A DNA stretch of 64,000 nucleotides from an uncultured Stenotrophomonas sp. (lineage in GTDB: Bacteria > Pseudomonadota > Gammaproteobacteria > Xanthomonadales > Xanthomonadaceae). The notes beneath the pieces were generated by a model. That model was not told the DNA's origin. It ran no database searches and was given only the letters and a program-made list of their open reading frames with translations. The position numbers and the translations under genes were made by a program. Position 1 is the stretch's first letter. Each line of letters starts with the position of its first letter. Positions 56,244-64,000 of the stretch are shown piece after piece. Location: assembly GCF_913778665.1 (NCBI RefSeq), contig NZ_CAJYVQ010000002.1, positions 682,001-746,000 on the forward strand, in the 5' to 3' direction.

Positions 56244-56277
56244 TTGCCCGCGCGGCCCTGCTGCAAGGGTTGTATCC

Positions 56278-56775
56278 ATGAGCACCGCACCGTTCCCGCC
56301 CGTCCGCATCGGCCAGGGCTACGACGTCCATGCCTTCGGCGAAGGCGATCACATCATGCTCGGCGGGGTGAATGTACCGCACAGCTGCGGCGTGCTCGCG
56401 CACAGCGACGGCGACGTGATCCTGCACGCCTTGTGTGATGCGATGCTCGGCGCGCTGGCGCTGGGCGACATCGGCCAGCATTTCCCGCCGAGCGACGACC
56501 GTTGGAAGGGCGCCGACAGCAGCGAGTTCGTGCGTCACTGCGACAGCCTGCTGCGCGAGCGTGGCTGGCGCGTCGGCAACACCGACATCACCGTGATCTG
56601 CGAGCGGCCCAAGGTCGGCCCGCATGCGCTGGCCATGCGCGAGCGCATCGGTGACCTGCTGCAGTTGCCGCTGGATGCGGTCAGCGTCAAGGCCACCACG
56701 TCGGAGAAGCTGGGTTTCACCGGCCGCGGGGAAGGCATCGCCGCGCAGGCGGTGGTGCTGCTGGTGGCGGCATGA
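56278..56775 (+). CDS. ispF: 2-C-methyl-D-erythritol 2,4-cyclodiphosphate synthase
   Basis: 165-residue enzyme forming MEcPP in isoprenoid synthesis. The metal site is in [12 protein letters not shown] (Asp and His), with [18 protein letters not shown] and the C-terminal [17 protein letters not shown]. It overlaps truD by four bases (ATGA). Confidence 0.96.
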   Translation: MSTAPFPPVRIGQGYDVHAFGEGDHIMLGGVNVPHSCGVLAHSDGDVILHALCDAMLGALALGDIGQHFPPSDDRWKGADSSEFVRHCDSLLRERGWRVGNTDITVICERPKVGPHALAMRERIGDLLQLPLDAVSVKATTSEKLGFTGRGEGIAAQAVVLLVAA

Positions 56776-57803
56776 TTCCGCTGCCGTTGGCGTTTGGCGT
56801 GCCGCTGCTCAGCGCACGCATCCGCAGCACCCCCGAAGATTTCCAGGTCGATGAGCTGCCGGCCTTCGAGGCCAGCGGCGAAGGCGAACACCTGTTGCTG
56901 CACATCCGCAAGCGCGGTGCCAATACCGTGCACGTAGCCAAGGTGCTGGCCAAGTGGGCCGGCCTGCCCGATATGGCGGTCAGCTACGCCGGGATGAAGG
57001 ATCGCCACGCGGTCACCACCCAGCGCTTCAGCGTGCACCTGCCCAAGCGCGTGGCACCGGACCTGGCCGAACTGGCCAGTGACGAGATCGAAGTGATCGA
57101 TGCCACCTGGCACAACCGCAAGCTGCAGCGCGGCGCACTGGCCGGCAACCGCTTCAAGCTGGTGCTGCGCGAGGTGCAGGGCGACGCCGCGGCGATCAGC
57201 GAACGCCTGCAGCAGATTGCTGAGCGTGGCCTGCCGAACTGGTTCGGTGAGCAGCGCTTCGGCCGCGACGGCGGCAACGTACCCGCCGCGCTGGCGATGT
57301 TCGGTGGCCGCCGCATGCGCAAGGACCAGCGCTCGCTGCTGCTGTCGGCTGCGCGTTCGGCGCTGTTCAACCGTGTGCTGGCCGCGCGCGTGGAGCAGGG
57401 CAACTGGGACCAGCCGCTGGAAGGGGAAGTGTGGATGCTCGATGGCAGCCGCAGCGTGTTCGGTCCTGAGCCGTACAGCGACGTGCTGGCCGAGCGCCTG
57501 GCGCGTTTCGACATCCATCCCAGCGCGCCGCTGTGGGGCGAGGGCGAACTGCGCAGCGCCGATGCGGCACGCGAACTGGAGCTGGCCGCGCTGGAGGATG
57601 AAGAGTCCAAGGCCTTGCGGGCCGGCCTGGAAGACGCTCGCCTGAAGCAGGAGCGCCGCGCGCTGCGCCTGCGCCCGGCACTGCTGCAGCACCAGTGGCT
57701 GGCCGACGACGTGCTGGAGCTGTCGTTCGCGCTGCCACCGGGCTGCTACGCCACCGCCGTGCTGCATGAGCTCGGTCCGGTCGAAGACGCCTCGCAGGCC
57801 TGA
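56772..57803 (+). CDS. truD: tRNA pseudouridine synthase TruD
   Basis: 343-residue enzyme that converts U13 of tRNA-Glu to pseudouridine. The catalytic Asp lies in the motif [12 protein letters not shown] near residue 76, and [14 protein letters not shown] belongs to the family. It is the last gene of the run and faces the Smr gene across a hairpin. Confidence 0.95.
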   Translation: MIPLPLAFGVPLLSARIRSTPEDFQVDELPAFEASGEGEHLLLHIRKRGANTVHVAKVLAKWAGLPDMAVSYAGMKDRHAVTTQRFSVHLPKRVAPDLAELASDEIEVIDATWHNRKLQRGALAGNRFKLVLREVQGDAAAISERLQQIAERGLPNWFGEQRFGRDGGNVPAALAMFGGRRMRKDQRSLLLSAARSALFNRVLAARVEQGNWDQPLEGEVWMLDGSRSVFGPEPYSDVLAERLARFDIHPSAPLWGEGELRSADAARELELAALEDEESKALRAGLEDARLKQERRALRLRPALLQHQWLADDVLELSFALPPGCYATAVLHELGPVEDASQA

Positions 57804-57813
57804 CCAAAAACGC

Positions 57814-57863
57814 GACGGGGGAACTAAGTCGTTTGTGGCACAAATGACGTAGTTCCCTCCGTC
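57814..57863. terminator. Long imperfect hairpin between convergent genes
   Basis: About 24-base arms (GACGGGGGAACTAAGTCG... and ...CGTAGTTCCCTCCGTC) with two mismatches and one bulge, then six T on the plus strand. It probably ends transcription from both truD and the Smr gene. It begins 11 bases after truD. Confidence 0.7.
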
Positions 57864-57869
57864 CTTTTT

Positions 57870-58409
57870 TCAACGCCGCGCGAGCAGCACCAGCACCGCA
57901 CCAGTGCCGCCTTGTCCGGTCGGCGCCGAATGGAACGCCAGTACGTCGTTGCGCAGCCGCAGCAGACGGTCGACCAGGTTCTTCAGTACCGGCGCGCCGC
58001 CATCGGACTGCAACCCCTTGCCGTGGATGATGCGCACGCAGCCGTACTCGTGTGCATGCGCTTCCAGCAGGAACTGTCGCAGCAGAACCTCCGCCTGCGC
58101 GGCAGTGGCACCGTGCAGGTCCAGTTCGTCCTGCACCGAATACTGACCACGCTTCAGGCGCTGGAACAGGCGCGGCGGCAGGTTGTCGCGGCGGTAGCTG
58201 GCCACGTCGCCCGCTTCCAGTGGCGAACTGTCGCGCAGCAACCGGGCAAACTCGCCAGCCGCTTCAGCCTCGTCACGTTCGGCCATGCGCGCGCGCGGCT
58301 TCGGCCGGGGCGCGGCGGGGGCCGGCTCGGCATCCTTGCGCAACGGCGTCACTTCGCCGATGGCTGCCCGGAACAGGGCGGCCGGATCTTCGTCTTCAGG
58401 GTGCGACAT
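57870..58409 (-). CDS. Smr-domain protein
   Basis: 179-residue protein with a C-terminal Smr domain (about residues 90-178). The motifs are LDLHGATAAQAE and RIIHGKGLQSDGG. Family members have nuclease activity in several systems and some act in ribosome rescue. The N-terminal ~90 residues are charged and probably disordered. ATG 58409 is the start of the family-like part. Substrate unknown. Confidence 0.87.
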   Translation of the reverse strand: MSHPEDEDPAALFRAAIGEVTPLRKDAEPAPAAPRPKPRARMAERDEAEAAGEFARLLRDSSPLEAGDVASYRRDNLPPRLFQRLKRGQYSVQDELDLHGATAAQAEVLLRQFLLEAHAHEYGCVRIIHGKGLQSDGGAPVLKNLVDRLLRLRNDVLAFHSAPTGQGGTGAVLVLLARR

Positions 58410-58618
58410 GTGCACAGGGTAAACCGCGCACGCAGCGCTGCCTATGACGATTCGATGTCGGCCGTGAGCGCCGACAGGGTAGGACCTGTGGCCCGCATGC
58501 GGCACAATAGACGATGCCCTTGCAGGGTCGACGGCTTCCGCAGGGGAGCGCGACGGTCCCGCCCACACTGCACGGTGACGGAATCGAATTCTTGGAAAAT
58601 CAAGCGGTTAAATCGAAG

Positions 58619-59398
58619 ATGCGAATCCTGGTGAGTAACGACGACGGCGTCGACGCCGCAGGCATCCGGATGCTTGCCTCGGTGCTGCGCGAGGCCGGAC
58701 ACGAAGTGACGGTGGTCGCACCCGACCGCGATCGCTCCGGCGCCAGCAACTCGCTGACCCTGGATCTGCCGATTCGCCTCAAGCGCATCGACCACTACAC
58801 CGTCTCGGTGGCCGGCACGCCGACCGACTGCGTGCACCTGGCGCTGACCGGCCTGCTTGAGTTCGAGCCCGACATTGTCGTGTCCGGCATCAACAACGTC
58901 GCCAACCTCGGCGATGACGTGATCTATTCCGGCACCGTTTCGGCAGCGATGGAAGGTCGCTTCCTCGGACTGCCGGCGGTGGCGGTCTCGCTGGTCAGTC
59001 GCAACCATGATCCGAAGCATTTCGAGACCGCCGCGCGTGCCGCGGTGGAGATCGTCGCCCGGCTCAAGGCCGATCCGCTTCCCGCCGACACGATCCTCAA
59101 CGTCAACGTGCCGGACCTGCCGTGGAGCGAGGTCAAGGGCTTCGAAGTCACGCGCCTGGGCAACCGCCATCGCGCCGAAGGCTGCATCGCGCAGAAGGAC
59201 CCGCGTGGCAATGAGGTCTACTGGATCGGCCCGGCCGGCCGCGAGCAGGACTCCGGCCCCGGCACCGATTTCCACGCGGTGCGCACCGGCCACATCTCGA
59301 TCACCCCGATCCAGGTTGACCTGACCCGCTATCAGGCCCTGGAGAAGGTGGCCAGCTGGGTCGGTGGCCTCAGCGCCGCACTGGATCGGCCAGCATGA
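58619..59398 (+). CDS. surE: 5'/3'-nucleotidase SurE
   Basis: 259-residue phosphatase acting on nucleoside monophosphates, important in stationary phase. The metal site is [10 protein letters not shown] (Asp8, Asp9), followed by [12 protein letters not shown] and [20 protein letters not shown]. It overlaps the pcm start (ATGA). In-frame extension upstream to 58514 lacks protein features. Confidence 0.95.
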   Translation: MRILVSNDDGVDAAGIRMLASVLREAGHEVTVVAPDRDRSGASNSLTLDLPIRLKRIDHYTVSVAGTPTDCVHLALTGLLEFEPDIVVSGINNVANLGDDVIYSGTVSAAMEGRFLGLPAVAVSLVSRNHDPKHFETAARAAVEIVARLKADPLPADTILNVNVPDLPWSEVKGFEVTRLGNRHRAEGCIAQKDPRGNEVYWIGPAGREQDSGPGTDFHAVRTGHISITPIQVDLTRYQALEKVASWVGGLSAALDRPA

Positions 59399-60072
59399 GC
59401 CCACGCCTGCGCCTGCAGCCGGAAGCCGTCGGCATCGGCATGACTTCGCAGCGCGTGCGTGACCGCCTGGTCGATCGCCTGCGCGAGGCCGGCATCGTCG
59501 ACGAATCGACCTTGAATGCGATCCGGGTGGTGCCGCGTCATCTGTTCATCGACGAAGCGCTGGCGTCACGCGCCTATGAAGACACCGCCCTGCCGATCGG
59601 CCACGGCCAGACCATCTCCCAGCCGTGGGTGGTGGCGCGGATGACCGAGGCCGTGCTTCAGGTCTCGCCGAAGAAGGTGCTGGAAGTCGGCACCGGCTCC
59701 GGCTATCAGGCTGCAGTGCTCGGCGCACTGGGCCTGGAGATCTACACCGTCGAGCGTATCGGTGACCTGCTGCGGCAGGCGCGCAAGCGCTTCCGCGCGC
59801 TGGGCATGAACATCCGCACCAAGCATGATGACGGTCGCGCCGGCTGGGCCGAACATGGCCCGTTCGATGCCATCGTGGTCACTGCAGCGGCCCCGGCGCT
59901 GGTCGACGAGCTGGTCGGGCAGCTGGCCGAGGGCGGCCGCCTGGTGGCACCAGTCGGCGGGCCGGGCGGGCAGTCGCTGGTGCAGCTGGACCGCAAGGCC
60001 GACGGCAGCATCGAACAACGCGTGCTGGCGCCGGTCACGTTCGTGCCGCTGCTGTCTGGCATGCTCGATTAA
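59395..60072 (+). CDS. pcm: Protein-L-isoaspartate O-methyltransferase
   Basis: 225-residue S-adenosylmethionine enzyme repairing isoaspartyl damage in proteins. Motif [15 protein letters not shown] lies near residue 64, and the SAM-binding [13 protein letters not shown] near 100. It is coupled to surE; surE-pcm pairs are common. Confidence 0.95.
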   Translation: MSPRLRLQPEAVGIGMTSQRVRDRLVDRLREAGIVDESTLNAIRVVPRHLFIDEALASRAYEDTALPIGHGQTISQPWVVARMTEAVLQVSPKKVLEVGTGSGYQAAVLGALGLEIYTVERIGDLLRQARKRFRALGMNIRTKHDDGRAGWAEHGPFDAIVVTAAAPALVDELVGQLAEGGRLVAPVGGPGGQSLVQLDRKADGSIEQRVLAPVTFVPLLSGMLD

Positions 60073-60090
60073 TCCACGGAGCAGGGTTGC

Positions 60091-60705
60091 ATGAAGATTT
60101 TCGGGCCGCTGTACGAGCGGGCGATGAAGTGGGCGGCGCACGAACGCGCGCCGACCTACCTGACGGTGCTGAGCTTCTTCGAAGCGATCATCTTCCCGGT
60201 AATGCCGGAGGTGATGCTGGCGCCGATGTGCGTGGCCCAGCCCAAGCGCGGCTGGTGGTTTGCCACGCTCAGCCTGGCCGGTTCGATGGTCGGCGCCGTG
60301 GTCGGCTACGCGCTGGGTCACTTCGCCTTCGAAGCGGTCAAGCCGCTGTTCGAGGCGCTGGGCATGTTGCCGGCGATCGAGCAGGGCATCACCACCGTGC
60401 AGGCGAAGATGGCTGAATCGCCGTGGGCGGTGTTCACCTTCCTGGTGCTGGGCGGCTTCATGCCGATCCCGATGAAGGTCTTCACGTGGGCGTCGGGTAT
60501 CGTCGGTGTACCGATGCCGCAGTACCTGTTGAGCATGTTGATCGGTCGTGGCAAGCGCGTGTACGTGCTGGCCGCGGTCATCCGTATCGGTGGTGCGCGT
60601 GCCGAAGCGGCGCTTCGTCGCTGGATTGAACCGCTGGGCTGGATCGCCACTGCGTTGGTGGTGGTGCTGATTGCCTGGCTCGTATGGAGGTCGAAGTTCG
60701 CATGA
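60091..60705 (+). CDS. YqaA-type VTT membrane protein
   Basis: 204-residue inner-membrane protein of the VTT/DedA-related YqaA family. Family-like stretches are FFEAIIFPVMPEVMLAPM and GGFMPIPMKVFTWASG, the re-entrant helix loops. It is sited between pcm and nlpD, the usual place for this gene in related genomes. Transported substrate, if any, is not known. Its stop overlaps the nlpD start (ATGA). Confidence 0.87.
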   Translation: MKIFGPLYERAMKWAAHERAPTYLTVLSFFEAIIFPVMPEVMLAPMCVAQPKRGWWFATLSLAGSMVGAVVGYALGHFAFEAVKPLFEALGMLPAIEQGITTVQAKMAESPWAVFTFLVLGGFMPIPMKVFTWASGIVGVPMPQYLLSMLIGRGKRVYVLAAVIRIGGARAEAALRRWIEPLGWIATALVVVLIAWLVWRSKFA

Positions 60706-61490
60706 GTCCTGATCGTCTGAGCAAGGGAGTGCGCATCGGCGCGCTGGCGTTGCTGGTTTCCACCCTGGCCGCCTGCGGCACCGCCACTGTGGTCCGCCCG
60801 GGCGGCAGCGGCAGCGCCGGCACTGGCGTGACCACGCCGAAGACCTCGGTGCCCAAGCCGGGGCAGACCGTGGTCGTGCGCAAGGGCGACACCATCTATG
60901 CGCTGGCCCGCATCCACGACATCACCCCAGCCGACCTGATTGCCTGGAACAGCCTGGACAATCCTTCGACCATCTATCCGGGGCAGGTCATCCGCTTGTA
61001 TCCGGCGGGTGCCGGCGGCGGTCGTGCGCCGACCACGGTGGTGACGCCGCCGCGTTCCGGTGGCGGCAGCGCTGGCAGTACCGCGCCGACCACCGCACCC
61101 GTGGGGCCGGTCAAGAGCAACATTGCCTGGCGCTGGCCCGCCGATGGCGCGATCGTTGGCCGCTATGTGGCCGGCGACGCGACCAAGCAGGGCGTAGACA
61201 TCGCCGGTACCAGCGGCCAGGCGGTGAAGGCCACCGCCAATGGCGTGGTGGTGTATTCCGGTGCCGGCCTGGTCGGGTATGGCGAGCTGATCATCATCAA
61301 GCACAGTGACCAGTGGCTGTCGGCCTATGGCCACAACCGCAAGCGCCTGGTGAACGAAGGCCAGAGCGTGAAGGCCGGCGAGCAGATCGCCGAGATGGGC
61401 CGTACCGGTGCGAACCGCGACATGGTCCACTTCGAGATCCGTTACAACGGCAAGCCGGTCGACCCGCAGCAGTATCTGCCGGCGCGCTGA
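60702..61490 (+). CDS. nlpD: LysM/M23-domain lipoprotein NlpD
   Basis: 262-residue lipoprotein with lipobox LVSTLAAC, a LysM peptidoglycan-binding domain (about residues 60-105, VVRKGDTIYALARIHDI) and an M23-like domain (about 150-260). In active M23 enzymes a His and an HxH coordinate zinc; here the positions are TKQGVD and MVHFEI, so it should be inactive, as is normal for NlpD, which activates amidase AmiC at the division septum. No rpoS follows; a SMAG-type repeat and another gene do. Confidence 0.9.
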   Translation: MSPDRLSKGVRIGALALLVSTLAACGTATVVRPGGSGSAGTGVTTPKTSVPKPGQTVVVRKGDTIYALARIHDITPADLIAWNSLDNPSTIYPGQVIRLYPAGAGGGRAPTTVVTPPRSGGGSAGSTAPTTAPVGPVKSNIAWRWPADGAIVGRYVAGDATKQGVDIAGTSGQAVKATANGVVVYSGAGLVGYGELIIIKHSDQWLSAYGHNRKRLVNEGQSVKAGEQIAEMGRTGANRDMVHFEIRYNGKPVDPQQYLPAR

Positions 61491-61505
61491 CGCTGGCAGA
61501 TGCGG

Positions 61506-61529
61506 GTAGCGCCGGGCCATGCCCGGCGC
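61506..61529. repeat. SMAG-type repeat after nlpD
   Basis: GTAGCGCCGGGCCATGCCCGGCGC, a perfect hairpin (GCGCCGGGC/GCCCGGCGC), 15 bases after the nlpD stop. The same sequence recurs at 62154-62176 and at 41168-41190. Confidence 0.8.
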
Positions 61530-61668
61530 TTCTGACCTATGGAGTCGAGCCACCGGACTCAGGTATCGCGGAGACGCGGACATTTCCGATCTGGTGTGTC
61601 GCGGGATCATCTTCACGTCGAAGGGAAGGCACGGCATTCTGGGGCGGCCCCTGCCGACCCGGTGCCCC

Positions 61669-62157
61669 ATGTCCCGTCTTGCCTCCGCTCTCGTGCTGCT
61701 CACCGTCGCGCCGCTGGCAACCGCCGCCAGCGATCCGCACGAGGTCGCCACCCGCTTCCACGCCGCCCTGCAGGCCAGTGCGCCAGACCAGGCCGCGATT
61801 GCGCCATTGCTGGGCGACGCCCTGCGCGCGGCTATCAATGCGCAGCGCGCGTACGAGCGGGCCTGCACCGCTCTGGCGACGCCTGACGAAAAGCCGCACA
61901 TGCTGGACCAGAGCCCCTATCTCATGGCGCCGGACCGGCCGGAAACGGTAAGGGTGGGGTTGCGCGCGACGAGCGGCGATGCCAGCTGGGTGCCTGTCGA
62001 GATGGCGATAGGCGACTATCGCTGGAACGATCGGGTTCTGCTGCAGAGGCAGGGCCAGGACTGGAAGATCATGGATATCCGCTGGGGCCAGGGCGGCAGC
62101 CTGATCGGGCGGCTGAAGGACTTCTCGGCCGTCCGTTGCTCCGCCGCGCACAGGTAG
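61669..62157 (+). CDS. Secreted hypothetical protein, 162 aa
   Basis: Protein with a Sec signal peptide (MSRLASALVLLTVAPLATA) and a body that looks like a small NTF2-like or DUF3828-type domain (EVATRFHAALQASAPDQAA, VLLQRQGQDWKIMDIRWG). I do not recognise it firmly. ATG 61669 is chosen as the start of the signal. Its TAG stop lies in the GTAG of a SMAG-type repeat. Confidence 0.72.
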   Translation: MSRLASALVLLTVAPLATAASDPHEVATRFHAALQASAPDQAAIAPLLGDALRAAINAQRAYERACTALATPDEKPHMLDQSPYLMAPDRPETVRVGLRATSGDASWVPVEMAIGDYRWNDRVLLQRQGQDWKIMDIRWGQGGSLIGRLKDFSAVRCSAAHR

Positions 62158-62176
62158 CGCCGGGCCATGCCCGGCG
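62154..62176. repeat. SMAG-type repeat containing a stop codon
   Basis: GTAGCGCCGGGCCATGCCCGGCG. The TAG of its GTAG head (62155-62157) is the stop codon of the preceding gene. Confidence 0.8.
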
Positions 62177-62184
62177 GCACCACG

Positions 62185-62559
62185 TCAGCCTTCGAGAATG
62201 AAGGCGGCTGCGACCTTGCGGCCTTCGCCAGCCAGGATATTGAAGGTACGCGCGGCGGCCGGATTATTCATCACTTCCAGCCCGATCCCGCGCGACAGGC
62301 AGGCGGCGATGACCACTGCAGGCGGGAACACCTGGCGGTCACCGGTGCCGAGTACGATCAGGGCCGGGTTCAGGGCCAGGATCGGCTCAAGGTCGGCCAG
62401 CTGCAGTTCGGCGGCCTGATTCACCGGCCAGTGCTCGACCAGCTGTTCCGGGGTCAGGAAGAAACTGCTGCCCAGCACCCGCTCATTGACCCGGGCCGAG
62501 CGGCCGTCGGCGGCGCGCAGGCTGTAGGCGTAATCAGGCGGTTCGTGGTTCAGCTGCAT
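62185..62559 (-). CDS. Mth938-like domain protein (DUF498)
   Basis: 124-residue protein of the Mth938/DUF498 family (NDUFAF3-related), with VLGSSFFLTPEQL and PALIVLGTGDRQVFPPA as family features. Role is unknown in bacteria. It is followed upstream on the same strand by yhbY. Confidence 0.83.
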   Translation of the reverse strand: MQLNHEPPDYAYSLRAADGRSARVNERVLGSSFFLTPEQLVEHWPVNQAAELQLADLEPILALNPALIVLGTGDRQVFPPAVVIAACLSRGIGLEVMNNPAAARTFNILAGEGRKVAAAFILEG

Positions 62560-62572
62560 GGCAGTAGGGCGA

Positions 62573-62878
62573 TCAGCCGCGCGGCAGCACGATCTGGCGC
62601 TGTTCCTTGCTGGGGCGGTACAGAACGGCGACGTGGCCGATGCGCTGCACCAGCGCGCTCTCGGTGGCGTCGACGATCTCGCTGATCATCACATCACGCG
62701 CCTCGCGATCCTCGGCGGCGACCTTCACCTTCACCAGTTCGTGGCGCTCCAGCACTTCGTTCAGCTCAGCGAGGAAGGCCGGGGTCACGCCCTTGCCGCC
62801 GGTCTGCAGCAGGGCCTTCAGGTCGTGGGCTTGGCCGCGCAGGAAACGGGTCTGGGAGGCGGTCAGGGCGATGGACAT
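62573..62878 (-). CDS. yhbY: YhbY-type RNA-binding protein
   Basis: 101-residue CRS1-YhbY (CRM) domain protein. Conserved parts are LTASQTRFLRGQAHDLKALL and GKGVTPAFLAELNEVLERHE, then VKVAAEDREARDVM. It binds the 50S ribosome precursor in other bacteria. It is divergent from rlmE, and yhbY, rlmE and ftsH are a widely conserved cluster. Confidence 0.92.
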   Translation of the reverse strand: MSIALTASQTRFLRGQAHDLKALLQTGGKGVTPAFLAELNEVLERHELVKVKVAAEDREARDVMISEIVDATESALVQRIGHVAVLYRPSKEQRQIVLPRG

Positions 62879-62943
62879 GCAGGAAAAGACGGTTGAATGG
62901 GGCGATCAGGGTATCATGAGGACCCCATCCGCCCCTATTTTCA

Positions 62944-63576
62944 ATGGCTACCCGCAGCAAAAGCAGCCAGCGCTGGCTCAAGGAACACTTCTCCGACCCC
63001 TTCGTGAAGAAGGCCCAGGCCGAAGGCATGCGCTCACGCGCCGCCTACAAGCTCGAAGAGCTGCTTGAACGTGACCGGCTGCTGAAGCCACACATGGTGG
63101 TGGTCGACCTCGGCGCGGCCCCGGGCGGCTGGTCTCAGCAGGTGCGGAGACAGATCGGCGACACCGGTCGCGTGCTGGCCCTGGACATCCTGGAGATGCC
63201 GCCGCTGGCCGGCGTGGAGTTCCTTCACGGTGACTTCAGGGAAGAAGCCGTCCTATCGCAGTTTGAAGCCATGCTCGGGGATCAGCCGGTAGACCTTGTG
63301 CTGTCGGACATGGCCCCCAATAAGAGTGGTGTGGGCGCGGTCGACCAGCCGCGGATGATGCACCTGGCGGAGCTGGCCCTGGATTTTGCCGACAACCACC
63401 TCAAGACCGGTGGGGCGTTCCTGATCAAGCTGTTCCAGGGCGAAGGCTTTGACGACTACGTGCGTGACATGCGCCGCCGGTACGACAAAGTCTCCATCCG
63501 CAAGCCGGAAGCGTCGCGCAAGCGCTCGCCCGAGGTGTATGCCTTGGGTCAGGGAAAACGCGCCCACATGAAGTAA
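62944..63576 (+). CDS. rlmE: 23S rRNA 2'-O-ribose methyltransferase
   Basis: 210-residue SAM-dependent enzyme (FtsJ/RrmJ) that methylates U2552 of 23S rRNA. SAM motif [12 protein letters not shown] lies near residue 55, and [10 protein letters not shown] and [11 protein letters not shown] hold the K-D-K-E catalytic residues. It precedes ftsH, as in E. coli. Confidence 0.96.
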   Translation: MATRSKSSQRWLKEHFSDPFVKKAQAEGMRSRAAYKLEELLERDRLLKPHMVVVDLGAAPGGWSQQVRRQIGDTGRVLALDILEMPPLAGVEFLHGDFREEAVLSQFEAMLGDQPVDLVLSDMAPNKSGVGAVDQPRMMHLAELALDFADNHLKTGGAFLIKLFQGEGFDDYVRDMRRRYDKVSIRKPEASRKRSPEVYALGQGKRAHMK

Positions 63577-63645
63577 GCTCGCAACGTACGCAAGTTCGAC
63601 CCCAACGCAACGCCAGCACTGAGAGGAACACCGGAGCCAATGAGG

Positions 63646-64000
63646 ATGAACGACTTGACCAAGAACCTCCTGCTATGGGTGGTCGTCGCCGTCGTGCTGA
63701 TGGTGGTCTTCCAGAGCTTCTCGCCCAAGACCTCCGGGGCTGGGGCGCAGGGCGCGTCGTATTCGCAGTTCCTGGACCAGGTGGACAGCGGCAACGTGCA
63801 GAAGGTCGCCTTCGGCGGCGACATGCGCGGCGGCACCAGCCAGCTGACCTACACCACCCGCGGTGGGCAGTCGTCCACCATCACCGCGCCGTTCGATCGT
63901 GACCTGATCAACGTGCTGCGCACCAAGAACGTGGAGATCGTGCAGGAGGAGCCGTCCAGCGGCATTTCCCTCGGTGCGATCCTGATGAATTTCCTGCCGG
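63646..64000 (+). CDS. ftsH: ATP-dependent zinc metalloprotease FtsH (5' part)
   Basis: N-terminal 118 residues of FtsH, cut by the window edge. The first membrane helix (about 5-22, NLLLWVVVAVVLMVVFQSF) and most of the periplasmic domain are present; the AAA and protease domains are outside. Start ATG 63646 has GGAG nine bases upstream; ATG 63640 is closer and less likely. Confidence 0.93.
   Translation, partial: MNDLTKNLLLWVVVAVVLMVVFQSFSPKTSGAGAQGASYSQFLDQVDSGNVQKVAFGGDMRGGTSQLTYTTRGGQSSTITAPFDRDLINVLRTKNVEIVQEEPSSGISLGAILMNFLP

Overview
The window is GC-rich (about two thirds G+C by eye) chromosomal DNA of a gammaproteobacterium, most likely the Stenotrophomonas maltophilia complex (Xanthomonadaceae). 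The evidence is the gene order (comEC-exbB-exbD-msbA-lpxK-kdsB-uvrC-pgsA; pyrG-kdsA-eno-ftsB-ispD-ispF-truD; surE-pcm-nlpD) together with many short GTAG-type palindromes in intergenic DNA, typical of the SMAG repeats of this species. The species call is inference from content; no database was searched. Most of the window is core genome, with a few accessory or decaying patches.

Layout. 0.1-3.3 kb: two small hypothetical genes, a broken MipA/OmpV-like outer-membrane gene, and divergently an intact OmpR-type two-component system. 3.3-14.8 kb: one long tightly packed operon-like run from comEC through exbBD, the lipid A/Kdo genes msbA, lpxK and kdsB, a small phosphatase, a thioredoxin-NHL protein, uvrC and pgsA. 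15.0-21.4 kb: four identical tRNA-Gly(GCC) genes in two pairs, enclosing a complete four-component ABC exporter (outer-membrane lipoprotein, FtsX-like permease, ATPase, HlyD-like adaptor) and two small membrane proteins, followed by tRNA-Cys. 21.4-27.1 kb: small accessory genes, including a flavin reductase-like gene with an in-frame stop beside an ArsR-like regulator, a secreted hydrolase, an AraC regulator, and crcB preceded by a clear fluoride riboswitch.

27.2-28.5 kb: an orphan phage-type repressor/Cro pair with operator-like palindromes and a possible 29-codon ORF, then a small conserved-looking gene. 28.5-32.0 kb: a low-oxygen cluster (CcoG-like ferredoxin, small membrane protein, truncated haemoglobin, hemN) with two FNR/ANR-type boxes. 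32-45 kb: tRNA-Leu, a BLUF photoreceptor protein, a nucleotide-sugar dehydrogenase, a glutamate synthase-like FMN protein, an acetyltransferase, a BaiN-like flavoprotein, an FKBP lipoprotein, trhO, a luciferase-like monooxygenase, a stress-type flavin protein, exoD-like and CorC-like membrane proteins, and a PhoU-like/Pit phosphate uptake pair.

45-64 kb: an S10 carboxypeptidase, an acetyltransferase, parE, a small periplasmic protein, pyrG, kdsA, two tandem related membrane proteins, eno, ftsB, ispD, ispF, truD, an Smr protein, surE-pcm-VTT protein-nlpD (with no rpoS after nlpD), a secreted hypothetical protein, an Mth938-like protein, yhbY, rlmE and the start of ftsH, which runs off the window.

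I did not find a large undescribed multi-gene system. The least explained parts are the orphan CI/Cro region at 27.2-28.5 kb, the exporter cassette enclosed by duplicated tRNA genes, and intergenic palindromes that supply stop codons to neighbouring genes.
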